64,000 nt of DNA from BOG-908 sp963850605 (GTDB lineage: Bacteria > Pseudomonadota > Alphaproteobacteria > Acetobacterales > Acetobacteraceae): contig CAWKLX010000001.1 of assembly GCA_963850605.1 (NCBI GenBank), forward strand, positions 266,685 to 330,684, read 5' to 3'. Below are positions 10,157 to 17,758 of the stretch, piece after piece. The position numbers and the translations under genes are program-made. The notes below the pieces were generated by a model. That model was not told the DNA's origin. It did no database searches and saw only the letters and a list, made by a program, of their open reading frames with translations. Numbering within the stretch: position 1 is the first letter of the stretch; each line of letters begins with the position of its first letter.

Positions 10157-11281
10157 CTAGAAATACCCCTCCTGCTTCTTCTTCTCCATGCTGGCCGCCG
10201 CGTCATGATCGATCGCCCGCCCCTGCCGCTCGCTCGTCGTCGTCAGCAACATCTCCTGAATGATCTGCGGCAGCGTATCCGCCTCGCTCTCCACCGCCCC
10301 CGTCAGCGGATAACACCCCAGCGTGCGGAACCGCACCTTTTTCATCACCGGCACCTGACCCTCCGGAATACGCATCCGGTCGTCATCGACCATGATCGTC
10401 ATGCCGTTGTACTGCACCACGGGCCGCTCGGCCGAGAAATACAGCGGCACGATCGGGATGTTCTCCAGGTGGATGTACTGCCAGATGTCCAGTTCGGTCC
10501 AGTTGCTGATCGGAAAAGCGCGGATGCTCTCGCCCTTGGTCTTGCGGGCGTTGTACACGTGCCAAAGCTCCGGCCGCTGGCGTTTCGGGTCCCAGCGGTG
10601 CTGGGCGGAACGGAAGGAGAAGATGCGCTCCTTGCTGCGGCTTTTCTCCTCATCACGACGCGCGCCGCCGAAAGCCACGTCGAAGCCGTAATGGTCGAGG
10701 GCCGCCTTCAAGGCTTCGGTTTTCATCACGTCCGTATAGTGCGCGTGGTCGAACGGGTTGATGCCCTGCGCGATGCCGTCATGGTTGATCCATTCGTGCA
10801 GGGTCAGGCCATGCTTGCGCATCATCTCGTTGCGAAACGCGATCATGCCGGAGAATTTCCACGTGGTGTTCACGTGCAGCAAAGGGAAAGGCGGTTTGCC
10901 CGGCGCGAACGCCTTCAGCGCCAGATGCAGCATCACCGCGCTGTCCTTGCCGACCGAATACAGCATCACCGGCCGCTCCGCCTCGGCGGCCACCTCGCGC
11001 ATGATGTGGATGCTCTCGGCTTCCAGCCGCTGCAGATGCGTCAGATCCGGCGCGGTATGGGCCGGATCGGGTATGCTGGACATTCTGCTCTCCCAAAGGT
11101 CCGGCCGCAGCCGGTGACGCGGTATGCCGGTTGCCTGCTCGATACGCAGCACGAGGTCGGCCGGTATCTCCCGCTCCCCGTTCACCCATTGGCTGACCGC
11201 GCCTTCGCTGCGGCCAACGGCGTCGGCCACATCACGTTGCCGTTTGCCGGAGGCGCGCAGAAGGGCTTTCAGGTCTGCCAT
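10157..11281 (-). CDS. cysD: sulfate adenylyltransferase subunit 2 with in-frame N-terminal HTH domain
   Basis: The last 308 residues are a normal-length CysD, the catalytic ATP sulfurylase subunit, starting MSSIPDPAH with its own GGGAG site; the PP-loop-type motif MLYSVGKDSAVMLHLA and the GGARRDEEKSRSKERIFSFR block are present. The first 66 residues form a complete YdaS/Cro-like helix-turn-helix (RQRDVADAVGRSEGAVSQWV ... RIEQATGIPRHRLRPDLW) normally found as a small stand-alone repressor or antitoxin. No stop codon separates the two parts. Either a 374-residue fusion is made, or both the long form and a 308-residue CysD from the internal ATG. A palindrome upstream (11318-11344) could be the HTH target. 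cysNC follows. Confidence 0.9.
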   Translation of the reverse strand: MADLKALLRASGKRQRDVADAVGRSEGAVSQWVNGEREIPADLVLRIEQATGIPRHRLRPDLWESRMSSIPDPAHTAPDLTHLQRLEAESIHIMREVAAEAERPVMLYSVGKDSAVMLHLALKAFAPGKPPFPLLHVNTTWKFSGMIAFRNEMMRKHGLTLHEWINHDGIAQGINPFDHAHYTDVMKTEALKAALDHYGFDVAFGGARRDEEKSRSKERIFSFRSAQHRWDPKRQRPELWHVYNARKTKGESIRAFPISNWTELDIWQYIHLENIPIVPLYFSAERPVVQYNGMTIMVDDDRMRIPEGQVPVMKKVRFRTLGCYPLTGAVESEADTLPQIIQEMLLTTTSERQGRAIDHDAAASMEKKKQEGYF

Positions 11282-11317
11282 GTGACTGCTTTAGCAAACG
11301 GAAACAGAGCCCGCAAC

Positions 11318-11344
11318 ATGAACTTTAGCGCGGCTAAAGTTCAT
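11318..11344. promoter_or_regulatory. perfect 12-bp-arm palindrome, candidate operator of the cys operon
   Basis: ATGAACTTTAGC, spacer GCG, then GCTAAAGTTCAT: a perfect inverted repeat centred about 50 bases upstream of the HTH-cysD start. An additional half-site CTTTAGC lies at 11289-11295, between the palindrome and the start codon. Placement and symmetry fit a dimeric repressor site, and the encoded N-terminal HTH is the obvious candidate for autoregulation. No clear -35/-10 could be assigned. Confidence 0.65.
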
Positions 11345-11517
11345 CGGCCGGCGCGGGCGGGCCTTACAAAGCGGCGCCCAACGCTCATATCGTGACATCG
11401 CCAGGCGTCCGCGCCGGCCCCATGCACTGCGAGGTTTCATGATGAGCGACAAAGCGGCAAGCGTAGCCGAGCACGACGCACCTGAAGTCCACGAACACCG
11501 ACCGTTTCGCCGCGCAA

Positions 11518-11760
11518 TTGCAGCAGGATGTTCGATCCTGGACGGCCCGCGAGGCCGATGCCGGCGACCGCGCAGCCGACGCTACCCTCGCCGCCGCGGC
11601 CAAAGCGGCCAAGGCCGCAACCACCCGCAAGCGCACCAAGGCGGCGCCGAAAGTTGCCGCCCCTGCCGAGCCGACGAAAGGCCGCCCCTTCTCGATGAGC
11701 TACGAGGGCGTCAGCAACGCGCAATATCTCGCGGGCCGCATCGCCCGTGGCGCCCGCTGA
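11518..11760 (+). CDS. hypothetical Ala/Lys-rich protein, start uncertain
   Basis: The frame is open from 11467 to the TGA at 11760, with no ATG or GTG; the first usual start is a TTG at 11518. The protein has an Ala/Lys/Pro-rich stretch (AAKAAKAATTRKRTKAAPKV) and ends FSMSYEGVSNAQYLAGRIARGAR, with GC-rich third positions typical of genes here. A second frame starting ATGATGAGC at 11439 encodes a plausible N-terminus (MSDKAASVAEHDAPEV), so a one-base frameshift between about 11480 and 11500 would join the two into one gene. I do not recognise the family. A FYDLN-type gene follows after 47 bases. Confidence 0.4.
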   Translation: MQQDVRSWTAREADAGDRAADATLAAAAKAAKAATTRKRTKAAPKVAAPAEPTKGRPFSMSYEGVSNAQYLAGRIARGAR

Positions 11761-11807
11761 GGCGTGACGCATTTCCCCAGGCTGAACCTCGCACGCGTTT
11801 TCGCCGC

Positions 11808-12155
11808 GTGACTTACGAAGTTCTGGCGACCCGGCTGCCGGGCGTCGGCAGCAAGCGTGTCTGCGTCTCCTGCGCCGCGCGTTTCTACGATCTCGCGCGC
11901 ACCCCGCCGGTATGCCCGAAATGCGGCACCGAGCAGCCGCCCGAGGCGCCGCGCCCACCACCCATCCGGCGCAGCCCGCAGCGCGGGCGCATGATGAAGC
12001 CGCTGCCGCCAGTCGCGCGGGAGACTGATGACGAGGCCGCACCCGTGCTAGACGCCGACGTCGATGAGGACGAGGTCGAGGTCGACGAGGATGCCGAGGC
12101 GGTCGAAGAGGAAGAGCCGGACGCCGAAGCCGCGCTGGACGAGCCCGAACACTAG
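11808..12155 (+). CDS. TIGR02300 / FYDLN-acid family protein
   Basis: A small two-part protein of 115 residues. The head has two Cys-x2-Cys pairs (CVSC and CPKC) around ARFYDLARTPPVCPKCGTEQ, the family's FYDLN signature and a likely zinc ribbon. The tail after residue 75 is almost pure Asp/Glu/Ala (DVDEDEVEVDEDAEAVEEEE), as usual for this alphaproteobacterial family of unknown function. The start is taken as the GTG at 11808, giving MTYEVLATRLPGVGSKRVCV; no strong ribosome site is visible and the frame is open further upstream. addA follows after 21 bases. Confidence 0.8.
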   Translation: MTYEVLATRLPGVGSKRVCVSCAARFYDLARTPPVCPKCGTEQPPEAPRPPPIRRSPQRGRMMKPLPPVARETDDEAAPVLDADVDEDEVEVDEDAEAVEEEEPDAEAALDEPEH

Positions 12156-12176
12156 CCCCACACCGGCGGGGGCGGC

Positions 12177-15100
12177 GTGAGCGCCGCCCAGCGCCAGGCG
12201 TCCGACCCGGACGTCTCGGCATTCGTCTCCGCGCATGCTGGCACCGGCAAGACAAAGCTGCTGATCGACCGCGTGCTGCGCCTTATGCTGGCCGGTGCCG
12301 ACCCTGGCCGCATCCTGTGCCTGACCTATACCAAGGCGGCGGCCGCCGAGATGGCGATCCGGCTGCAACGGCGCCTGGGCGAGTGGGTCGCCATGCCCGA
12401 CCTCCAGCTCAATTCGGCACTCGACGCGCTCCCTGTCGCACCCAATGCCGCCACCCGCGCCAGGGCACGCGCGCTGTTCGCAGGCGTGCTCGATCTGCCC
12501 GGCGGCATGCGCATCGGCACTATCCACGCCTTCTGCCAGTCGCTGCTCAAACGCTTTCCGCTGGAGGCCGGGACCAGCCCCTATTTCCGCCTTGTCGAGC
12601 CGGCCGATGCCCGGGCCGAACTCGAACAGGCGCGGGAGGCGGCCCTGCCGCATGCGGATCAGGACGCACTGGCCACCCTGGCCGGGCTGGTCACGGCGGA
12701 CGGTTTTGCCGGTCTGGTGCAATCGCTGGAGGAGAAGCGGGACCGGATAGAGACGGCGCTCGGTCTGGCCCCGGAAATCCGGTTCGCGGCGCTGCGCCGG
12801 ATCGCCGGTGCCACCCATGCCGACGAGGCGCTGCTCATGTCCGATGCAGTGGCGTGGCCGGACGCAGCGCCGCTTGCCAACGCGCTGAGGCTGGCCGCCC
12901 ATCACGCGAGCGAGCCGCAGAAAGTGCGCGCGCTCAAGCTGCTCGACTGGCTCGCCCAGCCCGCGGCCGTTCGCAGCCGCGACTGGGAGTCGTGGACCTG
13001 CGAGTTCCTGACCAAAAAGGGCGAGCCGCGCGCGCCCGGTTCGCTCGCCAACCCCAAACTGGCGGCACTTTACCCGGACATCGTGCCCACCCAGCAAGCC
13101 GAGCAGGCTCGTATTCTCCGAATCGAGGACTCCCGTCGCGCCCTGCGCCTGGCTCAGGCCTCCGCCGCCCTGGTTGGCGTGGCCGCCCCAATCCTGGCCA
13201 GCTACGCGGCCGCGAAAGACCGCCGCGCCCTGCTCGACTACGAGGACCTGATCAGCCGCACCGAAAAATTGTTGCGCGACGAGGGCAGCGCCTGGGTGCT
13301 CTACAAATTGGATGGCGGCCTGGACCATTTGTTGCTGGATGAGGTTCAGGACACCTCGCCCACGCAATGGGCCATCGCGGACCGACTGACCGGCGACTTT
13401 TTCGCCGGCGAAGGCACGCGCCAGGAGCCATTGGAGTGCCCGGACCTCGCACGCAGCGTGTTCGCCGTAGGCGACCGGAAACAGTCGATCTACTCGTTCC
13501 AGGGCGCCGACCCCGCGGGCTTCGATCACTGGCGCGGGATTTTCGCCACCAGGGCAAAAAGCGCCGGACGCGGCTGGCGCGATGTGGTGCTGGATATTTC
13601 CTACCGCTCCACCGCGCCGGTACTCGCCCTGACGGACGCGGTGTTCGGCGGCGGACTGCCCGGCGTCTATGACCCGCGCGACGCGCCCACGCGCCACGTG
13701 CCGCATCGGGATAACCAAGGCGGCCGTATCGAGCTGTGGCCACTCGCGCCCCGGCCCGAGGCGGCGCCGCACGTGCCCTGGACCATCCCGGCGCAGAACC
13801 AGCCGCAGAGCTCGGCGCCGCAAACCTTGGTCACGGAAGTCGCGCGCTGGATCGCTTGCGAGGTGGCGGACCCGGACAAGCTGCGGCCTGGCGACGTGCT
13901 GGTATTGGTGCGCCGGCGCGGCGATTTCGACCGGGCCCTGGTCCGCGCGTTGAAGGCGCATGGCGTCCCCGTCGCCGGACTGGACCGCATGGTGCTGACC
14001 GAACAGCCCGCCGTTCAGGATCTGCTCGCCCTCTGCGGCACGCTGCTGCTGCCGACCGACGACCTGACACTGGCAGAGATGCTGGTCAGCCCGCTGGGTG
14101 GACTCTCGGATGAGAGCCTGATGCGCCTGGCTGCTACCCGAACCGCCTCGCTCTGGCACACGCTGGCGGACCGCGCCGCCGAGCAGCCGGATTGGCGCCG
14201 CGCGCATGCGTTCCTGACGGCGCTGCTGGCCCGCGTCGATTTCACCCAGCCGCACGCGCTGCTTGGCGAGGCGCTGGGTCCGCTTGGCGGCCGCGCCCGG
14301 CTGTTCGCGCGCCTGGGCCCGGAAGCGGCCGAGCCGGTGGACGAGTTTCTGGCCGCCGCCCTGCAGTACGCCGCCGCCCGTCCGCCCTCGCTGCAGGGTT
14401 TCGTGCACTGGCTGCGTCAATCCGCCGCCGAGGTGAAACGCGAGGCAGAGGCGGCCGGCGACGCGGTGCGCATCATGACGGTGCACGGCGCCAAGGGGCT
14501 GGAGGCGCCGGTGGTCATCCTGCCCGACACTACCGGCCTGCCCCCCGACGCTGGCGGGCTGGAATTTGTCGAAGATCCGGGCACCGGGGCCGTGTTCCCC
14601 CTCTGGCAGCCGCGCGCCGAGCTGCGCTGCGACGCGGTTGCACGGCTGCGCGACAGAAGGGCGCAGGCGCGGGTGCAAGAATACCACCGGCTGCTCTACG
14701 TGGCGCTCACCCGCGCCCGTGACCGCCTGGTGATTTGCGGCTGGTCCCCCGCCAAGCTGCCGGACGGCACCTGGTACGAGCTGGTTGGAAAAGGTCTGGC
14801 GACCCTGGACGCGCGTCGCGAACCTTTCGCGGCCTGGCCGGGCGAGATGGCCGTCTTTGAAGCGTCGGGTGCTGCGCCCCCAAAACCGCGCGGCCCATCA
14901 GGACCGCTGGCCGCAGTGCCCGACTGGGCTGGCGCGGCGCCCGACTGGCGCCCGCGCGCGTTGCCGCCTGAACCGGCGCTGCCGCGTCCTCTGGCGCCCA
15001 GCCGGCCGGACGGCGTCTCGCTCGGCCCGGTGCCGGCCGCACGGTCGCCACGCGCCGCATCCGGCCCGGGCGCACGCGCACGCGGGCAGGTCTTACACAC

Positions 15101-15623
15101 GCTGCTGCAACACCTGCCTTACTTGGCGGCCGACAGGCGTGCGCACGCGGCCACGCAGTACGTCAGCGCCGCCGGCATCGCCCACCCCGCCCAGCTTGCA
15201 GGAGAGGCCCTGGCGGTGCTGGACGCGCCCGATCTCGCGCCGCTTTTCGGCCCGGACAGCCGCGCCGAACAGCCCATCACCGGGGTGCTGGGCGACACGA
15301 TCGTATCGGGCCAGGTGGACCGACTGGCCGTGCTCCCCGACCGCGTGCTGATCGCCGACTACAAGTCGCACGCATCGCCACCTGCCACGCCGGATGCCGT
15401 GCCCATCCTCTATCTGCGGCAGATGGCCGCGTATCGTGCCGTGCTGACCCGGCTCTATCCGGACCGCCCGATCGTGTGTCTGCTCGTCTGGACCGCAGGC
15501 CCGTCCGTCATGGAGCTGCCCGGTCCGCTGCTGGACCGCCATGCGCCGGGCTCCACCCCGGATCGGCTTGATCCGGGCCAGGCACCGACCAATGTGTTCG
15601 CACCAGCAATAGGAGAGCCATGA
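12177..15623 (+). CDS. addA: double-strand break repair helicase AddA
   Basis: An 1148-residue UvrD-like helicase-nuclease, the AddA half of the alphaproteobacterial RecBCD counterpart. Visible motifs: Walker A AHAGTGKTKLLI (about residue 20), DEVQDTSPTQW, GDRKQSIYSFQGAD, IMTVHGAKGLEAPVVI, LLYVALTRARDRLVI, and a C-terminal RecB-type nuclease with GQVDRLAVLPDRVLIADYKS. The GTG start at 12177 gives MSAAQRQASDPDVSAFVSAH, normal for the family. trxA overlaps the stop by ATGA, the usual addA-trxA junction. The expected addB is not upstream; the FYDLN-type gene is there instead. Confidence 0.96.
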   Translation: MSAAQRQASDPDVSAFVSAHAGTGKTKLLIDRVLRLMLAGADPGRILCLTYTKAAAAEMAIRLQRRLGEWVAMPDLQLNSALDALPVAPNAATRARARALFAGVLDLPGGMRIGTIHAFCQSLLKRFPLEAGTSPYFRLVEPADARAELEQAREAALPHADQDALATLAGLVTADGFAGLVQSLEEKRDRIETALGLAPEIRFAALRRIAGATHADEALLMSDAVAWPDAAPLANALRLAAHHASEPQKVRALKLLDWLAQPAAVRSRDWESWTCEFLTKKGEPRAPGSLANPKLAALYPDIVPTQQAEQARILRIEDSRRALRLAQASAALVGVAAPILASYAAAKDRRALLDYEDLISRTEKLLRDEGSAWVLYKLDGGLDHLLLDEVQDTSPTQWAIADRLTGDFFAGEGTRQEPLECPDLARSVFAVGDRKQSIYSFQGADPAGFDHWRGIFATRAKSAGRGWRDVVLDISYRSTAPVLALTDAVFGGGLPGVYDPRDAPTRHVPHRDNQGGRIELWPLAPRPEAAPHVPWTIPAQNQPQSSAPQTLVTEVARWIACEVADPDKLRPGDVLVLVRRRGDFDRALVRALKAHGVPVAGLDRMVLTEQPAVQDLLALCGTLLLPTDDLTLAEMLVSPLGGLSDESLMRLAATRTASLWHTLADRAAEQPDWRRAHAFLTALLARVDFTQPHALLGEALGPLGGRARLFARLGPEAAEPVDEFLAAALQYAAARPPSLQGFVHWLRQSAAEVKREAEAAGDAVRIMTVHGAKGLEAPVVILPDTTGLPPDAGGLEFVEDPGTGAVFPLWQPRAELRCDAVARLRDRRAQARVQEYHRLLYVALTRARDRLVICGWSPAKLPDGTWYELVGKGLATLDARREPFAAWPGEMAVFEASGAAPPKPRGPSGPLAAVPDWAGAAPDWRPRALPPEPALPRPLAPSRPDGVSLGPVPAARSPRAASGPGARARGQVLHTLLQHLPYLAADRRAHAATQYVSAAGIAHPAQLAGEALAVLDAPDLAPLFGPDSRAEQPITGVLGDTIVSGQVDRLAVLPDRVLIADYKSHASPPATPDAVPILYLRQMAAYRAVLTRLYPDRPIVCLLVWTAGPSVMELPGPLLDRHAPGSTPDRLDPGQAPTNVFAPAIGEP

Positions 15624-15991
15624 TGGGCGCCAACACGACCGCCGCCACCGACGACACGTTCGACACCGATGTCCTGAAGGCCAGCGGCCCCGTGCTCGTC
15701 GATTTCTGGGCGGAATGGTGCGGCCCTTGCAAGATGATAGCGCCCGCACTCGAAGAAATCGGCGCCGAGTACGCCGGCCGGGTACGGGTGGTGAAGGTGA
15801 ACATCGACGAGAATCCGCAAACCCCGAACACGTTCGGCGTGCGCGGCATCCCCACGCTCATCATGTTCAAGGATGGCAAGCCGGCCGCGACGAAGGTGGG
15901 CGCCGCACCCAAGAGCCAGCTCAAGGAATGGGTGGCCAGCAATCTCGACCCCGTGGCGGTCGCCTCAGGCGCCACCCCAGTGCATGGTTAG
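15620..15991 (+). CDS. trxA: thioredoxin
   Basis: Cytosolic protein disulfide reductase. Active site WCGPCKM in DFWAEWCGPCKMIAPALEEI (about residues 30-49), the cis-Pro loop RGIPTLIMFKDGK, and typical thioredoxin length with a slightly extended Gly/Ala-rich tail (123 residues). The ATG at 15620 overlaps the addA TGA; AGGAGAG is just upstream, and a second ATG at 15623 is equally possible. The 3' end overlaps the convergent SDR gene by 27 bases. Confidence 0.96.
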   Translation: MMGANTTAATDDTFDTDVLKASGPVLVDFWAEWCGPCKMIAPALEEIGAEYAGRVRVVKVNIDENPQTPNTFGVRGIPTLIMFKDGKPAATKVGAAPKSQLKEWVASNLDPVAVASGATPVHG

Positions 15992-16735
15992 GCCACCATC
16001 CATCACCCAGGTCTGACCCGTGACGTAGTCCGCCGCGTCCGAGAGGAGAAAGACGGCCAGCCCCGCGATCTCCTCCGGCCTGCCTGGCCGGCGCCACGGG
16101 ATGGCCTGCATGCTCTTCTCGCGCTTTTCCGGGTCGTCCAGGCGCGCCTGGGTCATCGGCGTGGCGATCAGGCCTGGAGCAACTGCGTTCACGTTGATGC
16201 GGTCCGGCGCTACCTCGACCGACAGGCTGCGCACCAGCGAATTGACGCCGGCCTTGGCCATGCCGTAGGGCGCGCTTTCCGGGGTGGGCAGATGGCCCGC
16301 CACAGAGCCGATGAAGACGAGCCTCCCGCCGCCACCGGCCGCCTTGCGCAGTTTCACGAAGGCCCGGGCGCAAAATAGCGGCCCCATCAAATCGGTCCGC
16401 AGCACCTGCTCGAACTTCTCGTCCTGCATGTCGGCCACCGGCATGCCGGACATGCCGACCCCGGCATTGGCCACCAGCAGATCCGGTGTGCCCAGCGCCC
16501 GCACCGCGCCGTCGAACAACGCCTGCACCGACGCTGGCTGGCCTATATCGGCCTGCATCACATGCGCGCGGCATCCGAGTGCCTGCACGCGCCGGCCGGT
16601 CTCCTCCGCGCCGGCCTGGTCCGTGTGGTAGGTTATCGCGACATCGGCACCCTGCCGCGCCAGCGCCTCGGCCGTGGCCTGCCCGATGCCGCTATCGGCG
16701 CCCGTGACGACCGCTATCTTGCCGGAAAATCCCAT
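15965..16735 (-). CDS. SDR family NAD(P)-dependent oxidoreductase
   Basis: A classical short-chain dehydrogenase of 256 residues. Rossmann motif VTGADSGIGQATAEAL (TGxxxGIG), NAG motif (VANAGVG), catalytic Ser (IGSVAG) with YGMAKAG (Y-x3-K), and the PG motif NAVAPGLIATPM are all present. The C-terminus GQTWVMDGGLTMHW is typical of glucose/3-oxoacyl-ACP-type SDRs. Substrate unknown. It lies 63 bases downstream of the haloacid dehalogenase gene on the same strand and probably shared its transcript. Confidence 0.93.
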   Translation of the reverse strand: MGFSGKIAVVTGADSGIGQATAEALARQGADVAITYHTDQAGAEETGRRVQALGCRAHVMQADIGQPASVQALFDGAVRALGTPDLLVANAGVGMSGMPVADMQDEKFEQVLRTDLMGPLFCARAFVKLRKAAGGGGRLVFIGSVAGHLPTPESAPYGMAKAGVNSLVRSLSVEVAPDRINVNAVAPGLIATPMTQARLDDPEKREKSMQAIPWRRPGRPEEIAGLAVFLLSDAADYVTGQTWVMDGGLTMHWGGA

Positions 16736-16798
16736 GACCGCTCCTCCGCATTCCGGGGAGGGGAACGGACGGCGGGCAAGGAGTTTCCGTACCCTCGA

Positions 16799-17619
16799 TC
16801 ACACGCCGAGCATGTCGGCGAGCGCCCCGAAATCGTTTGCCACCAGGTCGCAGCCAGGCGGCGGATCGGGCGCACGCGGCGGCGGCCCCTGCTCCAGCGG
16901 CCTCGGAACATAGAGCATGATCCGTTCGCATTGGCTCACGGACCAAGCTCTAGCTGATTGTTTTGGCGAGCATCTTTATCCGACCGAACGATTCCGTTCG
17001 ATCGGATGATGCTCTAGCATATCCGCAGCCCGCAGGCCTGGGCCGCACGCAAGTCGCTCGGGTGTGCCGCGACCATGCACAGCTGATGCGGGCGTAGTCC
17101 CAGCACTTCGGCGGTGCGCAGATAGGCTTCCGGTATCGGCTTGTAGGCCTGCACCACCTCGGCCCCCAGCACCGCGTCCCACGGCAGGCCGGCCCGCTTG
17201 GCCATGTCGAGCGCCAGGGCAATGTTGGCGTTGGACAGCGGCGCGATGATGAAGCGCGTGCGCAGCCGGGTGAGACCCCCGACCACGTCCGGCCACGGAT
17301 CGAGCCGATGCCATGCGAGATTCAGCCGGTCCAACTCGCTATCCGGCACCTTGCCCGGATCGATGTCGAAGGCAGGCAGCGTGGCCAGCAGGTTTTCCCG
17401 GTGCAGCACATCCAGCCGCGTGAACGGCCGTTCGCCACGGCTGACACGCTGCATCGACGGCACGTAATGTGCGCGCCAGGCATCGGCGAAAGCGGCCGCC
17501 CGGGCCGGGTCACCCCCATGCGCGGCCAAAAACCCGGCAGCCTCTCGGGCCACCCCGCTGCGCCAATCGACGAACGTGCCGAACACGTCGAACACCAGCA
17601 CGCGCACACCGTCCAGCAT
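16799..17619 (-). pseudogene. (S)-2-haloacid dehalogenase (HAD type II), split by a miniature transposon
   Basis: The start MLDGVRVLVFDVFGTFVDWR carries the HAD nucleophile Asp (D-V-F-G-T); SNANIALALDMAKRAGLPWD and YKPIPEAYLRTAE give motifs II and III, and AAHPSDLRAAQACGLR leads to motif IV. At residue 201 the frame enters the element at 16911-17016 and stops after IC. The rest (YVPRPLEQGPPPRAPDPP ... ALADMLGV) resumes beyond it. Deleting the 102-bp element with one TA gives exactly 239 codons in frame, a normal-length enzyme of 238 residues. As it stands the last 37 residues are lost, so the gene is probably inactive. The ATG at 17619 is divergent from the acyl-CoA ligase gene. Confidence 0.9.
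16911..17016 (-). mobile_element. 102-bp TA-flanked MITE (IS630/Tc1-mariner-like), copy 1
   Basis: The element proper is 16913-17014 with TA on each side (16911-16912 and 17015-17016). Terminal inverted repeats are GAGCATGATCCG and GAGCATCATCCG (one mismatch over 12). Copy 2 (63722-63823) has the same length, differs at about 5 positions, and lies in the opposite orientation. TA target duplication is the hallmark of the IS630/Tc1-mariner superfamily. There is no transposase gene; short ORFs inside it are not real genes. Confidence 0.88.
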
Positions 17620-17758
17620 CCTGGCCACCTCTCGTTCGGCCGGGCGATCCGACCGGTTTGATTTGACCTCTGGGGCAGATACCCTAACCTGTGCGGCAAC
17701 GATAATAGAGGTCGATCGCGGCCGCACGCCAACGTGCCGCCGGCGGCGGGAGAGGAAG

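Noticed and set aside
12048..14687. Open frame of 879 codons on the minus strand opposite addA
   Set aside because: Shadow of a GC-rich gene; addA on the plus strand has all helicase and nuclease motifs, and the antisense product is His/Gln/Arg-rich without any domain.
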